DNA from: an uncultured Coriobacteriales bacterium
Lineage (GTDB): Bacteria > Actinomycetota > Coriobacteriia > Coriobacteriales > UMGS124
DNA: 47,862 nt
Assembly: GCA_902464015.1 (NCBI GenBank)
Contig: CABQHM010000025.1
Coordinates: forward strand, 1-47,862
Reading direction: 5' to 3'
Numbering within the stretch: position 1 is the stretch's first letter; each line of letters starts with the position of its first letter. The position numbers and the translations under genes were made by a program. Positions 9,579-21,644 of this stretch are shown one piece after another. The notes under the pieces are model-generated. The model had not been told where the DNA came from. It worked only from the letters and a program-made list of their open reading frames with translations, and searched no databases.

Positions 9579-10424
9579 TTGTCTGACGCACTCACCCCCG
9601 CAGTCTCTTCAGGCGTCACGATCGACGCCGAGGGACGCAAGCAAATTCGCAAGAGCACGGTTTTCATCCTCAAGCAGCTCGTGACGCGCGACTTCAAGCT
9701 CAAGTATCGTCGCTCCGTGCTGGGTGTGGTTTGGAGCGTTCTCAACCCGCTTCTTATGATGGCGGTCCTTACGCTCGTCTTCTCCACCATGTTCCGTTTT
9801 GATATCGAGAACTATCCCGTCTACCTCATCTTGGGCATGACGCTGTTCTCGCTCATGGCCGACTCCACCAACGCCGGCATGCTCTCCATCATCGACTCGT
9901 CGGCCCTTCTCAAGAAGGTGCGCATCGAGAAGGTGGTGTTCCCGCTCGAAAAAGTCTTCTTCGCGGTGGTCAACTACCTTTTCTCGTTCATCGCCGTATT
10001 GGGCGTCATGCTGTTCTTTCGCATATCGCCTTCACCTACGATGCTGGCGTTTCCGCTCTTGCTCATCTACGTTTTCCTGTTCTGTGCCGGTGTGTCGCTT
10101 CTGCTGAGTGCGCTTACGGTCTTTTTCCGCGATGTCATTCACCTTTGGAGCGTCGTGATCACCGCCTGGAACTACCTCACGCCTGTTTTCTGGCCTGAGA
10201 GCTACCTTGACAATCTCTCGGGTGGTCTGCAGGGGCTTCTGCTCACCGTTGAGCATCTCAACCCCATGTATTACTTCATCTCCTACATGCGTCAGATCAT
10301 GATGTACGGCACCATGCCTGACCTGCAGTTCAACCTGATGTGCCTGCTCTTTGCCGTGGTCACGTTTGCCGTGGGACTTTTTGTCTTCCGCAAGACCGAG
10401 CACAAGTTCATTCTGTACATTTAG
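9579..10424 (+). CDS. ABC-2 type polysaccharide exporter permease (TagG/Wzm-like)
   Basis: Membrane subunit of an ABC exporter for a lipid-linked polysaccharide or teichoic-acid-like polymer. I chose TTG at 9579 because GGAGGG lies at 9568-9573, giving 281 residues. The same frame is open further upstream, but that extension has no ribosome site and runs toward the tRNA terminator. A cytosolic amphipathic N-terminus with KQLVTRDFKLKYRRSVLG, characteristic of this family, is followed by about six hydrophobic segments and a basic C-terminal FRKTEHKFILYI. The ATPase starts 15 bases downstream. The exported polymer cannot be named from sequence. Confidence 0.9.
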   Translation: MSDALTPAVSSGVTIDAEGRKQIRKSTVFILKQLVTRDFKLKYRRSVLGVVWSVLNPLLMMAVLTLVFSTMFRFDIENYPVYLILGMTLFSLMADSTNAGMLSIIDSSALLKKVRIEKVVFPLEKVFFAVVNYLFSFIAVLGVMLFFRISPSPTMLAFPLLLIYVFLFCAGVSLLLSALTVFFRDVIHLWSVVITAWNYLTPVFWPESYLDNLSGGLQGLLLTVEHLNPMYYFISYMRQIMMYGTMPDLQFNLMCLLFAVVTFAVGLFVFRKTEHKFILYI

Positions 10425-10439
10425 TCACGGAGGGCCCCG

Positions 10440-11216
10440 ATGTCTGCAACCGACACGCCTGAAAGCACTGCGGCCACTCCCGAGCCCGTCGTTGTGGTCG
10501 ACCATGTCAACATGGTCTTCAATATGGCCAGCGAGCGTCTGAACAGCCTCAAGGAGTATTTCCTTGCGCTTGTGAAGGGCAAGCTCATGTTCAAGGAGTT
10601 CCGTGCCTTGAACGACATCTCGTTCACTGTGAACCGCGGCGACGTCTTCGGTCTGGTGGGCACGAACGGCTCGGGCAAGTCCACCATGCTCAAGATCATC
10701 GCTGGCGTACTTGAGCCCACGAACGGTTCCTGCCGCGTCAACGGCACCATTGCCCCGCTCATCGAGCTGGGTGCAGGCTTTGACTTCGAGCTCACGGCCC
10801 GTGAGAACATCTATCTCAACGGAGCCCTTTTGGGCTATTCCAAGCAGTTCATCGAGGAAGCGTTCGACGATATCGTCGACTTTGCCGAGCTGCGCGACTT
10901 CCTCGACGTGCCGCTCAAGAACTATTCGAGCGGTATGGTGGCGCGCATCGCCTTTGCCATCGCCACGGCCACCAAGCCTGACCTGCTTATCGTTGACGAA
11001 GTCCTTTCCGTGGGCGACTTCCTGTTCCAACAGAAGTGCGAGCAGCGCATCAACAGCCTCATCAACGACGACCACGTCACCGTCCTCATTGTTTCTCACT
11101 CCACCGAGCAGATCGAGCGCCTGTGTAACCGCTGTGTCTGGATTGAGAAGGGCCAGCTGCGCATGGTGGGTCCCGCCCAGGAGGTCTGCCAGGCGTACCG
11201 CTCCCTGGGACAGTAG
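10440..11216 (+). CDS. ABC polysaccharide exporter ATPase (TagH/Wzt-like)
   Basis: Cytosolic ATPase partner of the upstream permease. The 258-residue product has Walker A GTNGSGKST at residues 74-82, signature YSSGM at 162-166, Walker B LLIVDE at 182-187 and the switch His at 220 in VSHS. The segment between the first strand and Walker A (FNMASERLNSLKEYF...) is the insertion usual in TagH/Wzt proteins. It ends soon after the ATPase fold, so it lacks the C-terminal carbohydrate-binding domain of some Wzt proteins; substrate choice may therefore not depend on terminal sugar recognition. Two glycosyltransferases follow immediately. Confidence 0.92.
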   Translation: MSATDTPESTAATPEPVVVVDHVNMVFNMASERLNSLKEYFLALVKGKLMFKEFRALNDISFTVNRGDVFGLVGTNGSGKSTMLKIIAGVLEPTNGSCRVNGTIAPLIELGAGFDFELTARENIYLNGALLGYSKQFIEEAFDDIVDFAELRDFLDVPLKNYSSGMVARIAFAIATATKPDLLIVDEVLSVGDFLFQQKCEQRINSLINDDHVTVLIVSHSTEQIERLCNRCVWIEKGQLRMVGPAQEVCQAYRSLGQ

Positions 11217-11220
11217 TGCG

Positions 11221-12405
11221 ATGACTCCCGACGTCTCGACTCCTCTGTCGCCTGTCGCTTCTGCGTGCGCCGCGTGCGTCTCGCCCGAGGGCGAGCGCGT
11301 TACAGGCGCTTGTGCATCAATGGGGGAGGCCGCCCCTTTCTTCTCCATCGTGATGCCCTGCTACGGTGTGGAGGCCTACATCGGCCAGGCCCTTGAGTGC
11401 ATCTTGAAGCAGACCGAGCGTTCTTGGGAGCTTATCGTGGTCGACGACGCCACGCCCGACGGCTCGGCCCTCATTGCCGAACGTGCGGCTGCGGGTGATG
11501 CGCGCATTCGTGTCGTGCACCATGAGCGCAACCTCGGTTTGTCTGGTGCGCGCAATACGGGAATCTCTCTGGCTCGGGGCGAGTATGTATGGATCTGCGA
11601 TCCTGACGATACCTATGAGTCCGATGTGCTGAGCCGAGCGCGGCATATTCTCGGGCGCAGCCATGCCGATGTGTGCCTCTTCGGCTACTGCGAGGAGTAT
11701 TACGACGAGTCGGGCGCCTTCATGTACCGCAACGACCTGCCGCTTGAGGCGGGGGAGTACCTCTCACCGCAAGACTGGCACAGCCTTGTCATCGCTTGGG
11801 AGAGCTCCACGCACTTCGGGTACGCGTGGAACAAAATCTATCGTCGCGCATGTATCGACGAGGGCTCTTGCTCCTATGAGAATGTGCGCCTCATCGAAGA
11901 CGTGCTTTTCAACGTCGAGTTCTTTGCCCGGGCGCGCTCCGTTGTGGTTTTAGACGGCACTCCCTACCATTATGCCAAGCGCAAGGGTTCGAGCCTCACG
12001 AACGCAAACGCCTACGGCGCACGCGAGTACTTTGACCTGCATGTGCGTCGCGTGAGTGCCCTGCGCGACCTTTTGTGCTCATGGGACGTGCTTGACGAGC
12101 ATGCTGCCGGCATCTTGGGCGGGCTTTATGGCCGCTATGTCCTTTCGGCTTTGGAGCGCGCATGCTATCCTCGCGAGGGGCTTTCGCACGGGCAGCGCAT
12201 TGCATGGTGCCGAGAGATTTTGGGCATCGAGCTTTCTCACACGTTGCTGCCGCAGGCGTGCGATCAGGGCAGTCGCGCCCTTCGCGCGGGACTTTCCGTA
12301 CTCAAGACGTCTTCGCCGCGCTTGTGCGTGGCATTTGCGCGCACCATATACCTCGTCCACACGAAGGCCTACGGCGTGTTCACGCGCCTGCGGTCGGGGA
12401 GATGA
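11221..12405 (+). CDS. GT2 family glycosyltransferase
   Basis: Predicted sugar transferase using a nucleotide-sugar donor, with a GT-A fold. From ATG 11221 the product is 394 residues. The core starts FFSIVMPCYG, with VVDD at residues 73-76 and the metal-binding DPDD at 127-130. The first about 38 residues are not part of the GT-A fold. An in-frame ATG at 11320 would remove 33 of them and start close to the domain, so the start is uncertain. The gene begins 4 bases after the exporter ATPase and its stop overlaps the next start region, so it probably belongs to the wall-polymer operon. Donor and acceptor cannot be told. Confidence 0.85.
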   Translation: MTPDVSTPLSPVASACAACVSPEGERVTGACASMGEAAPFFSIVMPCYGVEAYIGQALECILKQTERSWELIVVDDATPDGSALIAERAAAGDARIRVVHHERNLGLSGARNTGISLARGEYVWICDPDDTYESDVLSRARHILGRSHADVCLFGYCEEYYDESGAFMYRNDLPLEAGEYLSPQDWHSLVIAWESSTHFGYAWNKIYRRACIDEGSCSYENVRLIEDVLFNVEFFARARSVVVLDGTPYHYAKRKGSSLTNANAYGAREYFDLHVRRVSALRDLLCSWDVLDEHAAGILGGLYGRYVLSALERACYPREGLSHGQRIAWCREILGIELSHTLLPQACDQGSRALRAGLSVLKTSSPRLCVAFARTIYLVHTKAYGVFTRLRSGR

Positions 12406-12410
12406 CCGTC

Positions 12411-13427
12411 ATGCCTGCTCCTAGCCAAGTGGCGCCCGCTCTCACGGTCGCCATGCCTTGCTACAACGTCGCACGCTACCTCGAGCGCGGCCTCACCTCG
12501 TTCGACGACGCCCGTCTCGAGGGTCTGGTCGAGCTCATTGTGGTTGACGACGGTTCCACCGATGCCACGGCTTCCATTGCGCAGGCTTTTGTTGAGCGCC
12601 GACCCCAGGTCTTTCGTCTCATCAGCAAGCCCAACGGTGGCCACGGCTCTGCGGTCAACACGGGTTTGACGCAGGCTCGCGGCACGTATTTCCGTGTCGT
12701 CGATGGCGACGACTGGGTCGATACCGACGAGCTTGTGCGATTTGCGCAGCTCCTTGTCCAGGCCACGTCCGACCTTGTGGTTGACGTCAAGACGGAAGTG
12801 GACATGGCGACCATGTCTCCGCGCGTTTTCCCGCTTCCTGCCGAGCTTGTGCAAGGCGAGGCCTGCGACCTCGAGAGCGTGTGCATGCTCGATGCCTTCG
12901 CGCCCAACGTCATGATTCACACGCTCACTGCGCGCGTCGCCTACTTGCGCTCCATCTCGCTTCGCCTTCTGGAAAAGACGTTCTACGAGGACCTCGAGTT
13001 CGTGGTGAAGGCCACGCTCGACGCCGCCGACGTGGAGTTCGTCGACACGCGCGTCTACCAGTACCTCGTGGGCAACGCCAGCCAGTCGGTGGCCGACGAG
13101 GGCTATGTGCGCAGGTGGGACGACCATACGCGCGTCTGCGAGGAACTCCTGGCACTCCTGAGCGACCGCAAGGAGAATCTGTCGCCCATACGCCTTGCCT
13201 ACCTGCAGCGTCGATGCGCGCTGCTGTCCAACACGCACTACAACATCGCCCTCATCTTTGACAAGGACCGTGCCCGTGGCGCACGCCGCGCCAAAGCCTA
13301 TCGTGCCGCGTTGCGCGCAAACCACCCGGATGTCGCCCGTTTGTCGGACTCGCACTACCGCAAGGCGATGGTTCTTCATGTTCTTGGCGTAGACAGTCAA
13401 AAGAAACTCGACAGTCTCCGGAGGTAG
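12411..13427 (+). CDS. GT2 family glycosyltransferase
   Basis: Second sugar transferase of the module. From ATG 12411 (GGGGAG at 12397-12402) the product is 338 residues. An alternative ATG at 12402 overlaps the previous stop as ATGA and adds three residues. LTVAMPCYNVARYLERG starts the GT-A domain, with VVDDGS at 44-49, a KPNGGHGSAVNTG donor-binding segment and DGDD at 98-101. The C-terminal third has no recognisable fold by eye. The pyr operon promoter lies inside its 3' end. Confidence 0.85.
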   Translation: MPAPSQVAPALTVAMPCYNVARYLERGLTSFDDARLEGLVELIVVDDGSTDATASIAQAFVERRPQVFRLISKPNGGHGSAVNTGLTQARGTYFRVVDGDDWVDTDELVRFAQLLVQATSDLVVDVKTEVDMATMSPRVFPLPAELVQGEACDLESVCMLDAFAPNVMIHTLTARVAYLRSISLRLLEKTFYEDLEFVVKATLDAADVEFVDTRVYQYLVGNASQSVADEGYVRRWDDHTRVCEELLALLSDRKENLSPIRLAYLQRRCALLSNTHYNIALIFDKDRARGARRAKAYRAALRANHPDVARLSDSHYRKAMVLHVLGVDSQKKLDSLRR

Positions 13428-13436
13428 ATTTATAAT
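13408..13436 (+). promoter_or_regulatory. sigma70-type promoter of the pyr operon
   Basis: TCGACA (13408-13413), one mismatch from consensus, lies exactly 17 bases before a perfect TATAAT (13431-13436). It overlaps the end of the upstream glycosyltransferase gene. Transcription would begin near 13443, immediately before the PyrR-binding hairpin. Confidence 0.8.
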
Positions 13437-13442
13437 ACTGCT

Positions 13443-13478
13443 AACCTTTAAGTGCGGTACCGTGAGACCGCCAAGGAC
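13443..13478 (+). promoter_or_regulatory. PyrR-binding RNA hairpin (pyr leader)
   Basis: CCTT (13445-13448) pairs with AAGG (13473-13476), and inner arms GCGGT (13454-13458) and ACCGC (13467-13471) enclose ACCGTGAG. The loop and flanks match the known PyrR recognition pattern (YCCNGNGAGRYY-like). In characterised systems UMP-bound PyrR stabilises this hairpin so that the downstream terminator forms. Confidence 0.75.
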
Positions 13479-13513
13479 CATCAGCGAAATAGTGCTCGCG
13501 TTATGAATGCTAG

Positions 13514-13549
13514 AGCGTCCGATGCCTCACGGGTGTTGGGCGCTTTTTT
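13514..13549 (+). terminator. attenuation terminator of the pyr leader
   Basis: AGCGTCC (13514-13520) pairs with GGGCGCT (13538-13544) with one wobble, and a run of six T follows. It sits between the PyrR-binding hairpin and pyrR, in the position of the classical PyrR-controlled terminator. The intervening bases 13480-13513 would supply the antiterminator arm; I did not fold that structure. Confidence 0.75.
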
Positions 13550-13566
13550 CATGAAAGGAGCGTGAG

Positions 13567-14163
13567 GTGGCAAAAGAGCTCAAGCCCAAGGCGGTCGTCA
13601 TGGACGCCGATGCTGTGTCGCGTGCGATGACGCGCATAGCGCACGAGATTCTCGAGGCCAACGGCGGGGCAGACAACCTTGTCATCGTCGGTATCGTGAC
13701 CCGCGGCAAGGACCTCGCCGAGGATCTCTGCACAAGGATCGAGTCTATCGAGGGCACCCGCCCCGAGATGGGCACCCTCGACATCAGCCTGTACCGAGAC
13801 GACTACGGCAGGCGCATTGCGCCCGTCCTGCACGGTACCTCTCTTCCCTTTTCACTCGAGGGCAAGACAGTCGTCCTGGTAGACGACGTGTTGTTCACGG
13901 GCCGTACCATCCGTGCCGCGCTTGACGCGCTTATGGACTACGGCCGCCCCGATGCGGTGCGCCTGGCGGTCGTCGTTGACCGCGGCCATCGCGAGCTGCC
14001 CATCAGGGCCGATTACGTGGGCAAGAACGTGCCCTCTTCGCACGCTGAGACCGTGCATGTGTGCCTCGAGCCGTATGACGGCAAGACGGCTGTTGAGATT
14101 TGGGACGCCCAGGATTGGGCGGCCGTGAAAGCGGCCCGTCACGAGGGGAGAACGGCATGCTAA
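13567..14163 (+). CDS. pyrR: bifunctional pyr operon attenuator / uracil phosphoribosyltransferase PyrR
   Basis: RNA-binding regulator of pyrimidine genes; family members also have uracil phosphoribosyltransferase activity. The 198-residue product is slightly longer than the usual about 180. The PRPP-binding motif VVLVDDVLFTGRTIRAA is at residues 102-118, and DISLYRDDY and DRGHRELPIRADYVGKN are family signatures. The start is GTG at 13567 behind AAGGAG (13555-13560). It is the first gene of the operon it is predicted to control, and pyrB starts 7 bases before its stop. Confidence 0.96.
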   Translation: MAKELKPKAVVMDADAVSRAMTRIAHEILEANGGADNLVIVGIVTRGKDLAEDLCTRIESIEGTRPEMGTLDISLYRDDYGRRIAPVLHGTSLPFSLEGKTVVLVDDVLFTGRTIRAALDALMDYGRPDAVRLAVVVDRGHRELPIRADYVGKNVPSSHAETVHVCLEPYDGKTAVEIWDAQDWAAVKAARHEGRTAC

Positions 14164-15089
14164 GCGTGCGCAACCTCATCAATACCCCGGAGCTTACGCG
14201 CGACGACATCGAGCAGATTCTCGATTGCGCACACACCTTCGAGGAAGTCAACTCCCGCACTATCAAGAAGCTCCCGACCCTTCGCGGTCGCACGGTGGTG
14301 AACCTGTTCCTCGAGCCCTCCACGCGTACGAAGAGCTCTTTTGAGCTTGCTTGCAAGCGTCTGGGCGCCGACACGCTTTCTGTTGCAGGCTCCTCGAGCT
14401 CGGTGGTGAAGGGCGAGTCGCTCGTCGACACCGTCAAGACGCTCGACTCCATGGGCGTGGACATGTACATCTGCCGCGCCAAGAACGCGGGCACCCCCAA
14501 CATCGTGGCCGCCACCTCCCAGGCTCGCGTGGTCAACGCTGGCGACGGCAAGCACGCCCATCCCACCCAGGCCCTGCTCGACCTGTATACCATCCGCAAG
14601 CGGTTCGGCCACATCGACGGCCTGCGCGTGGGCATCGTGGGCGACTCGGTGCACTCCCGCGTTGTGGGCTCTCTTGCCCCGGCGCTTGTGAAGATGGGCG
14701 CCGAGGTGACGCTCGTGGGCCCGGGTCCCTTCCTGCCGGTCCGCCCCGACGTGCTTGGCGCCAAGAGCACCCGTGACTTCGACGCGCTTCTTCCCGACCT
14801 CGACGTCGTGTACATGCTGCGTGTGCAGCAGGAGCGTATGGAGGGTGCCTCCATCCCCTCCACGAGGGATTACTCGTTGCTGTTCGGTCTTGACGAGCGC
14901 CGTGCCAAACTCATGGCCCCGCAGGCCGTCGTCATGCACCCCGGTCCCATCAACCGTGGCGTCGAGATGTGCTCCCAGGTGGCAGACGCCGCAAACTCGC
15001 TTATCACGAGCCAGGTCAACGCAGGCGTGAGCGTGCGTATGGCCGTCATTTATCTTCTTCTTGGAGGTGAAGGCAATGTTGTTGCTTAA
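14157..15089 (+). CDS. pyrB: aspartate carbamoyltransferase catalytic subunit
   Basis: Condenses carbamoyl phosphate with aspartate, the committed step of UMP synthesis. The 310-residue product has the carbamoyl-phosphate motif STRT at residues 55-58 (FLEPSTRTKSSFE), the HPTQALLDLYT segment and a C-terminal HPGPINRGVE. ATG 14157 follows GAGGGGAG and overlaps the pyrR end. The next gene, pyrC, overlaps its 3' end by 14 bases. No pyrI regulatory subunit gene is present nearby. Confidence 0.97.
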   Translation: MLSVRNLINTPELTRDDIEQILDCAHTFEEVNSRTIKKLPTLRGRTVVNLFLEPSTRTKSSFELACKRLGADTLSVAGSSSSVVKGESLVDTVKTLDSMGVDMYICRAKNAGTPNIVAATSQARVVNAGDGKHAHPTQALLDLYTIRKRFGHIDGLRVGIVGDSVHSRVVGSLAPALVKMGAEVTLVGPGPFLPVRPDVLGAKSTRDFDALLPDLDVVYMLRVQQERMEGASIPSTRDYSLLFGLDERRAKLMAPQAVVMHPGPINRGVEMCSQVADAANSLITSQVNAGVSVRMAVIYLLLGGEGNVVA

Positions 15090-16374
15090 GGGTGGCCATC
15101 TCGTCGATCCCCAGGTTGGGCTCGACGCCGTGCTCGACGTTCTCGTGGGCGACGACGGCAAGATCTGCCAGCTCGGCGAAGGTATTGAGCCCGCTGAGGG
15201 TTGCCAGGTCGTTGATGCGGCCGGCAAGTACGTCATCCCCGGTCTTGTGGACATCCATGTGCATTTCCGCGACCCCGGCCTTGAGTACAAGGAGACCATC
15301 GAGGGCGGTTGCCGCTCGGCTGCCAAGGGCGGCTACACCGATGTGTGCACCATGCCCAATACCAAGCCCGTGTGCGATGACGCTTCTGTTGTCGTCTACC
15401 AGCTTGCCAAGGCTGCCGCCGCCGGGCTTGCCCGCGTCCACCCCATCGGCGCCATCACCAAGGGCGAGGCCGGCGAGAGCCTGGCCGAGATCGGCAACCT
15501 CTACAAGGCAGGCGTGTGCGCCTACTCCGACGACGGCCGCGGCGTGCAGTCGGCCGGCATGCTGCGCGCGGCCATGGACTACATCGCGCAGTTCGACCGC
15601 GTCGCCATCAGTCACTGCCAGGATGAGTCGGTCGTGGGCAAGGGTGTCGTGAACGAGGGCGTCGTCTCGAGCCGCCTGGGTCTGGCCGGTTGGCCCGCCC
15701 AGGGCGAGGAAGTCCAGGTCGGTCGCGACATTCTCCTCTCTGAGCTTACGGGCTGCCCCCTGCATATCGCCCATGTCACCACGGCCCAAGCCGTTGACAT
15801 GGTCGTGCGCGGTCGCGAGCGCGGCATCGAGGTCAGCTGCGAGGTCTGCCCGCACCACCTGTTCCTCTGTGAGGACGACATCACCGACGATTACGATACC
15901 AACTACAAGATGAACCCGCCGTTGCGCACGCATGAGGACATGCTGGCTCTCCAGGATGCCCTCTGCGACGGTCGTATCGACTGCATCGTGAGCGACCATG
16001 CCCCTCATGCCGCGCACGAGAAGGCACTCGAATTCGAGCTTGCTCCCTTCGGCATCGTCGGCCTTGAGACCGAGCTGCCGCTCGTCCTCACGCACCTGGT
16101 CAACACTGGCAAGATGAGCTGGAACCGCCTTGTTGACGCCATGTGCGTACGTCCCCGCCAGATCTGCCGCCTGCCGCGCGTCGCGATCGAGGCCGGCTGC
16201 GAGGCGACGCTCACTGTGGTCGACCCCGCCGAGCGTTTTACCGTGACCGAGGACTTCCTCGAGTCGCGTGCCAAGAACTCGCCCTTCATCGGCGCCGAGC
16301 TTTGCGGCCGCGCCGTGTACGCCTTCGTCGAAGGCAAAGCCATACTTGCTAACGGAGAGGTGGTTTCCCAGTGA
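15076..16374 (+). CDS. pyrC: dihydroorotase (class I)
   Basis: Zinc amidohydrolase that cyclises carbamoyl aspartate to dihydroorotate. The 432-residue product, a class I length, has the metal-binding HVH at residues 61-63 in VDIHVHFRDPGLEYKET, the MPNTKP segment, and a C-terminal IVSDHAPHA. ATG 15076 is preceded by GGAGGTGA (15063-15070) inside pyrB, supporting this start over upstream in-frame codons. It overlaps carA by four bases (GTGA). Confidence 0.97.
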   Translation: MLLLKGGHLVDPQVGLDAVLDVLVGDDGKICQLGEGIEPAEGCQVVDAAGKYVIPGLVDIHVHFRDPGLEYKETIEGGCRSAAKGGYTDVCTMPNTKPVCDDASVVVYQLAKAAAAGLARVHPIGAITKGEAGESLAEIGNLYKAGVCAYSDDGRGVQSAGMLRAAMDYIAQFDRVAISHCQDESVVGKGVVNEGVVSSRLGLAGWPAQGEEVQVGRDILLSELTGCPLHIAHVTTAQAVDMVVRGRERGIEVSCEVCPHHLFLCEDDITDDYDTNYKMNPPLRTHEDMLALQDALCDGRIDCIVSDHAPHAAHEKALEFELAPFGIVGLETELPLVLTHLVNTGKMSWNRLVDAMCVRPRQICRLPRVAIEAGCEATLTVVDPAERFTVTEDFLESRAKNSPFIGAELCGRAVYAFVEGKAILANGEVVSQ

Positions 16375-17624
16375 ACCCTTTGATTGATGACGGCTCCACC
16401 CCTAGGGCCCTTCTTGCACTCGAAGACGGCAGTGTATTCGAGGGCCTGTCCTGCGGCGCCGCCGGTGAGACCTTCGGCGAGGTCGTGTTCAACACCTCCA
16501 TGGTGGGCTACCAGGAGATCGTGAGCGACCCTTCCTACGCCGGCCAGATCGTCACGCTGACCTACCCGCAGGTGGGCAACTACGGCGTGTGCGAGGAGGT
16601 CATGCAGTCCCCCGAGCTCTATCTGCGCGGTCTGGTCGTGCGTGATATGTGCCGCACCCCCAACAACTGGACGAGCACGGGCAGTCTGCCTGAGCTGCTG
16701 AGCAACCACGGCGTCGTGGCCATCGAGGGTGTCGACACCCGTGCCCTCACGCTCACCATCCGCGACAAGGGTGCCATGCGTGCCGCCATCTCCACGGTCG
16801 ACCTCGATCCTGAGAGCCTCGTCGCCCGTGTGCGTGCAAGCGAGCGCATCTCCGAGCACAACTTCGTGCCCGACGTCTCCCGCAAGGAGATTGTCACCCT
16901 TCCCGCCCAGGGCGAGCGCCGCTTCCGCGTCGTCGCTTTCGACTGCGGCGTCAAGCAGGGCATTCTCGACGGTCTGACGAGCCGTGGCTGCGAGGTCACC
17001 GTCGTGCCGTGGGACACCCCCGCCGAGAAGGTCCTCGAGATGGATCCCGACGGCGTCTTCTTCTCCAACGGCCCGGGCGACCCCGAGCAGGTCGGCCCCA
17101 CGGCCGCCGCTGCCCGCGCCATCATCGGCAAGAAGCCGGTGTTCGGCATCTGCCTGGGCAACCAGCTCATCTCCATCGCCGCTGGCTCCGAGATTGAGAA
17201 GCTGCCCTACGGCCACCATGGCGGCAACGAGCCGGTCATGAACCTGCTCACTGGCAAGGTCGAGATCACGGCCCAGAACCACAACTACGGCCTGGTCTTC
17301 AAGACCATGGGCGAGCTCGTTCCCGAGCTGTCCGGCGGTGTCACCGAGCACTTCGATGACATGCGCGAGTGGAGCCGCCGCGGCATCGCACCCGTCGTGA
17401 TGACCAAGGAGCTCGGCCGCGTGCGCCTGACCCACGTCAATCTCAACGACGGCACGCCCGAGGGTATCCAGTTCCTCGATGCGCCTACGTTCTCCGTGCA
17501 GTACCACCCCGAGGCTTGCCCCGGCCCGCACGACTCCGCTTACCTCTTCGAGGCCTTCTGCCGCCTCATGGAGGGCAAGGAAGACTATCTAGCCATCGAC
17601 GTTCGCGAGGGGAGGCGCTTCTAG
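16371..17624 (+). CDS. carA: carbamoyl-phosphate synthase small (glutamine amidotransferase) chain
   Basis: Hydrolyses glutamine and channels ammonia to CarB. The 417-residue product, somewhat long, has the CarA N-terminal domain (LEDGSVFEGLSCG, FNTSMVGYQEI) and a class I glutamine amidotransferase domain. The nucleophile is Cys261 in GICLGNQ, and the His/Glu pair lies in VQYHPEACPGPHDS. The Asn at 264 replaces the His more often seen in GICLGHQ; it is adjacent to, not part of, the catalytic triad. The start is GTG at 16371, overlapping the pyrC stop. carB starts directly after the stop. Confidence 0.97.
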   Translation: MNPLIDDGSTPRALLALEDGSVFEGLSCGAAGETFGEVVFNTSMVGYQEIVSDPSYAGQIVTLTYPQVGNYGVCEEVMQSPELYLRGLVVRDMCRTPNNWTSTGSLPELLSNHGVVAIEGVDTRALTLTIRDKGAMRAAISTVDLDPESLVARVRASERISEHNFVPDVSRKEIVTLPAQGERRFRVVAFDCGVKQGILDGLTSRGCEVTVVPWDTPAEKVLEMDPDGVFFSNGPGDPEQVGPTAAAARAIIGKKPVFGICLGNQLISIAAGSEIEKLPYGHHGGNEPVMNLLTGKVEITAQNHNYGLVFKTMGELVPELSGGVTEHFDDMREWSRRGIAPVVMTKELGRVRLTHVNLNDGTPEGIQFLDAPTFSVQYHPEACPGPHDSAYLFEAFCRLMEGKEDYLAIDVREGRRF

Positions 17625-20852
<3,228 letters not shown>

Positions 20853-20855
20853 GGC

Positions 20856-21644
20856 ATGCCCGTACCTTCCACCGCGTATTGTTACGATTTCAAAATCCTC
20901 GAGAACGAGCAGGTAGCACCCCAGATGATGCGCCTGCGTCTCGAGTGCCCCGAGCTTGCCCGCTCCATTGAGCCGGGCCAGTTCATGAACCTGAGGGTTC
21001 CGGGCGACCCCAGTGAGATTCTGCGCCTGCCGTTCTCCTGGTCCTGCAAGGACGCGGAGGCTGGCTGGGTTGAGTTTGCTTACCTGGTGATCGGCAAGGG
21101 TACCGAGCGCCTTGCCGGTCTCCACGTGGGCACGACCTCCGACCTTCTTGGACCTGCCGGCCATGGCTGGCAGGTCCCTGCCGGGGCCAAGCGTGCCATG
21201 GTCGTGGGCGGCGGTTCGGGTATCGTGCCTGTGGTGCCGCTCGTAGGCGCTCTGCGCGAGGCAGGCGTGGCCTGCGACTTCGTGCAGGGTGCCCCCACGG
21301 CCGCCCGCGTCATCTACGAGAAGGAGATCTGCGAGGGCGGCGCCGAGCTCTTCATCAGCACCGATGACGGCACGCGCGGCACGCACGGCTTCACCACCGC
21401 CGTCGCCGAGAAGCTTCTCGGCGAGCGCGACTACGACGTCGTCTTCACCTGCGGCCCCCAGCCGATGATGCGCGGCATCTGGAAGCTTGCGCAGGCTCAC
21501 GGCGTCGCATGCCAGGTCTCCATGGAGAAGCTCATGGCCTGCGGTTTCGGCGTGTGCACCACGTGCCTTTGCGAAACCATCATGGGTCGCAAGGGTGCCT
21601 GCATGGACGGCCCCGTCTTCGACGCAGCGGAGGTGATCTGGTGA
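20856..21644 (+). CDS. pyrK: dihydroorotate dehydrogenase electron transfer subunit (FAD, 2Fe-2S)
   Basis: Passes electrons from the PyrD flavin to NAD+. The 262-residue product has a ferredoxin-reductase-type FAD domain, a nucleotide-binding region with VVGGGSGIVPVVPL, and a C-terminal cysteine cluster CGFGVCTTC followed by a further Cys in GACMDGPVF that would hold the 2Fe-2S centre. ATG 20856 has GGGGAGGAG just upstream. Pairing with an adjacent class 1B PyrD is diagnostic. Confidence 0.96.
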   Translation: MPVPSTAYCYDFKILENEQVAPQMMRLRLECPELARSIEPGQFMNLRVPGDPSEILRLPFSWSCKDAEAGWVEFAYLVIGKGTERLAGLHVGTTSDLLGPAGHGWQVPAGAKRAMVVGGGSGIVPVVPLVGALREAGVACDFVQGAPTAARVIYEKEICEGGAELFISTDDGTRGTHGFTTAVAEKLLGERDYDVVFTCGPQPMMRGIWKLAQAHGVACQVSMEKLMACGFGVCTTCLCETIMGRKGACMDGPVFDAAEVIW

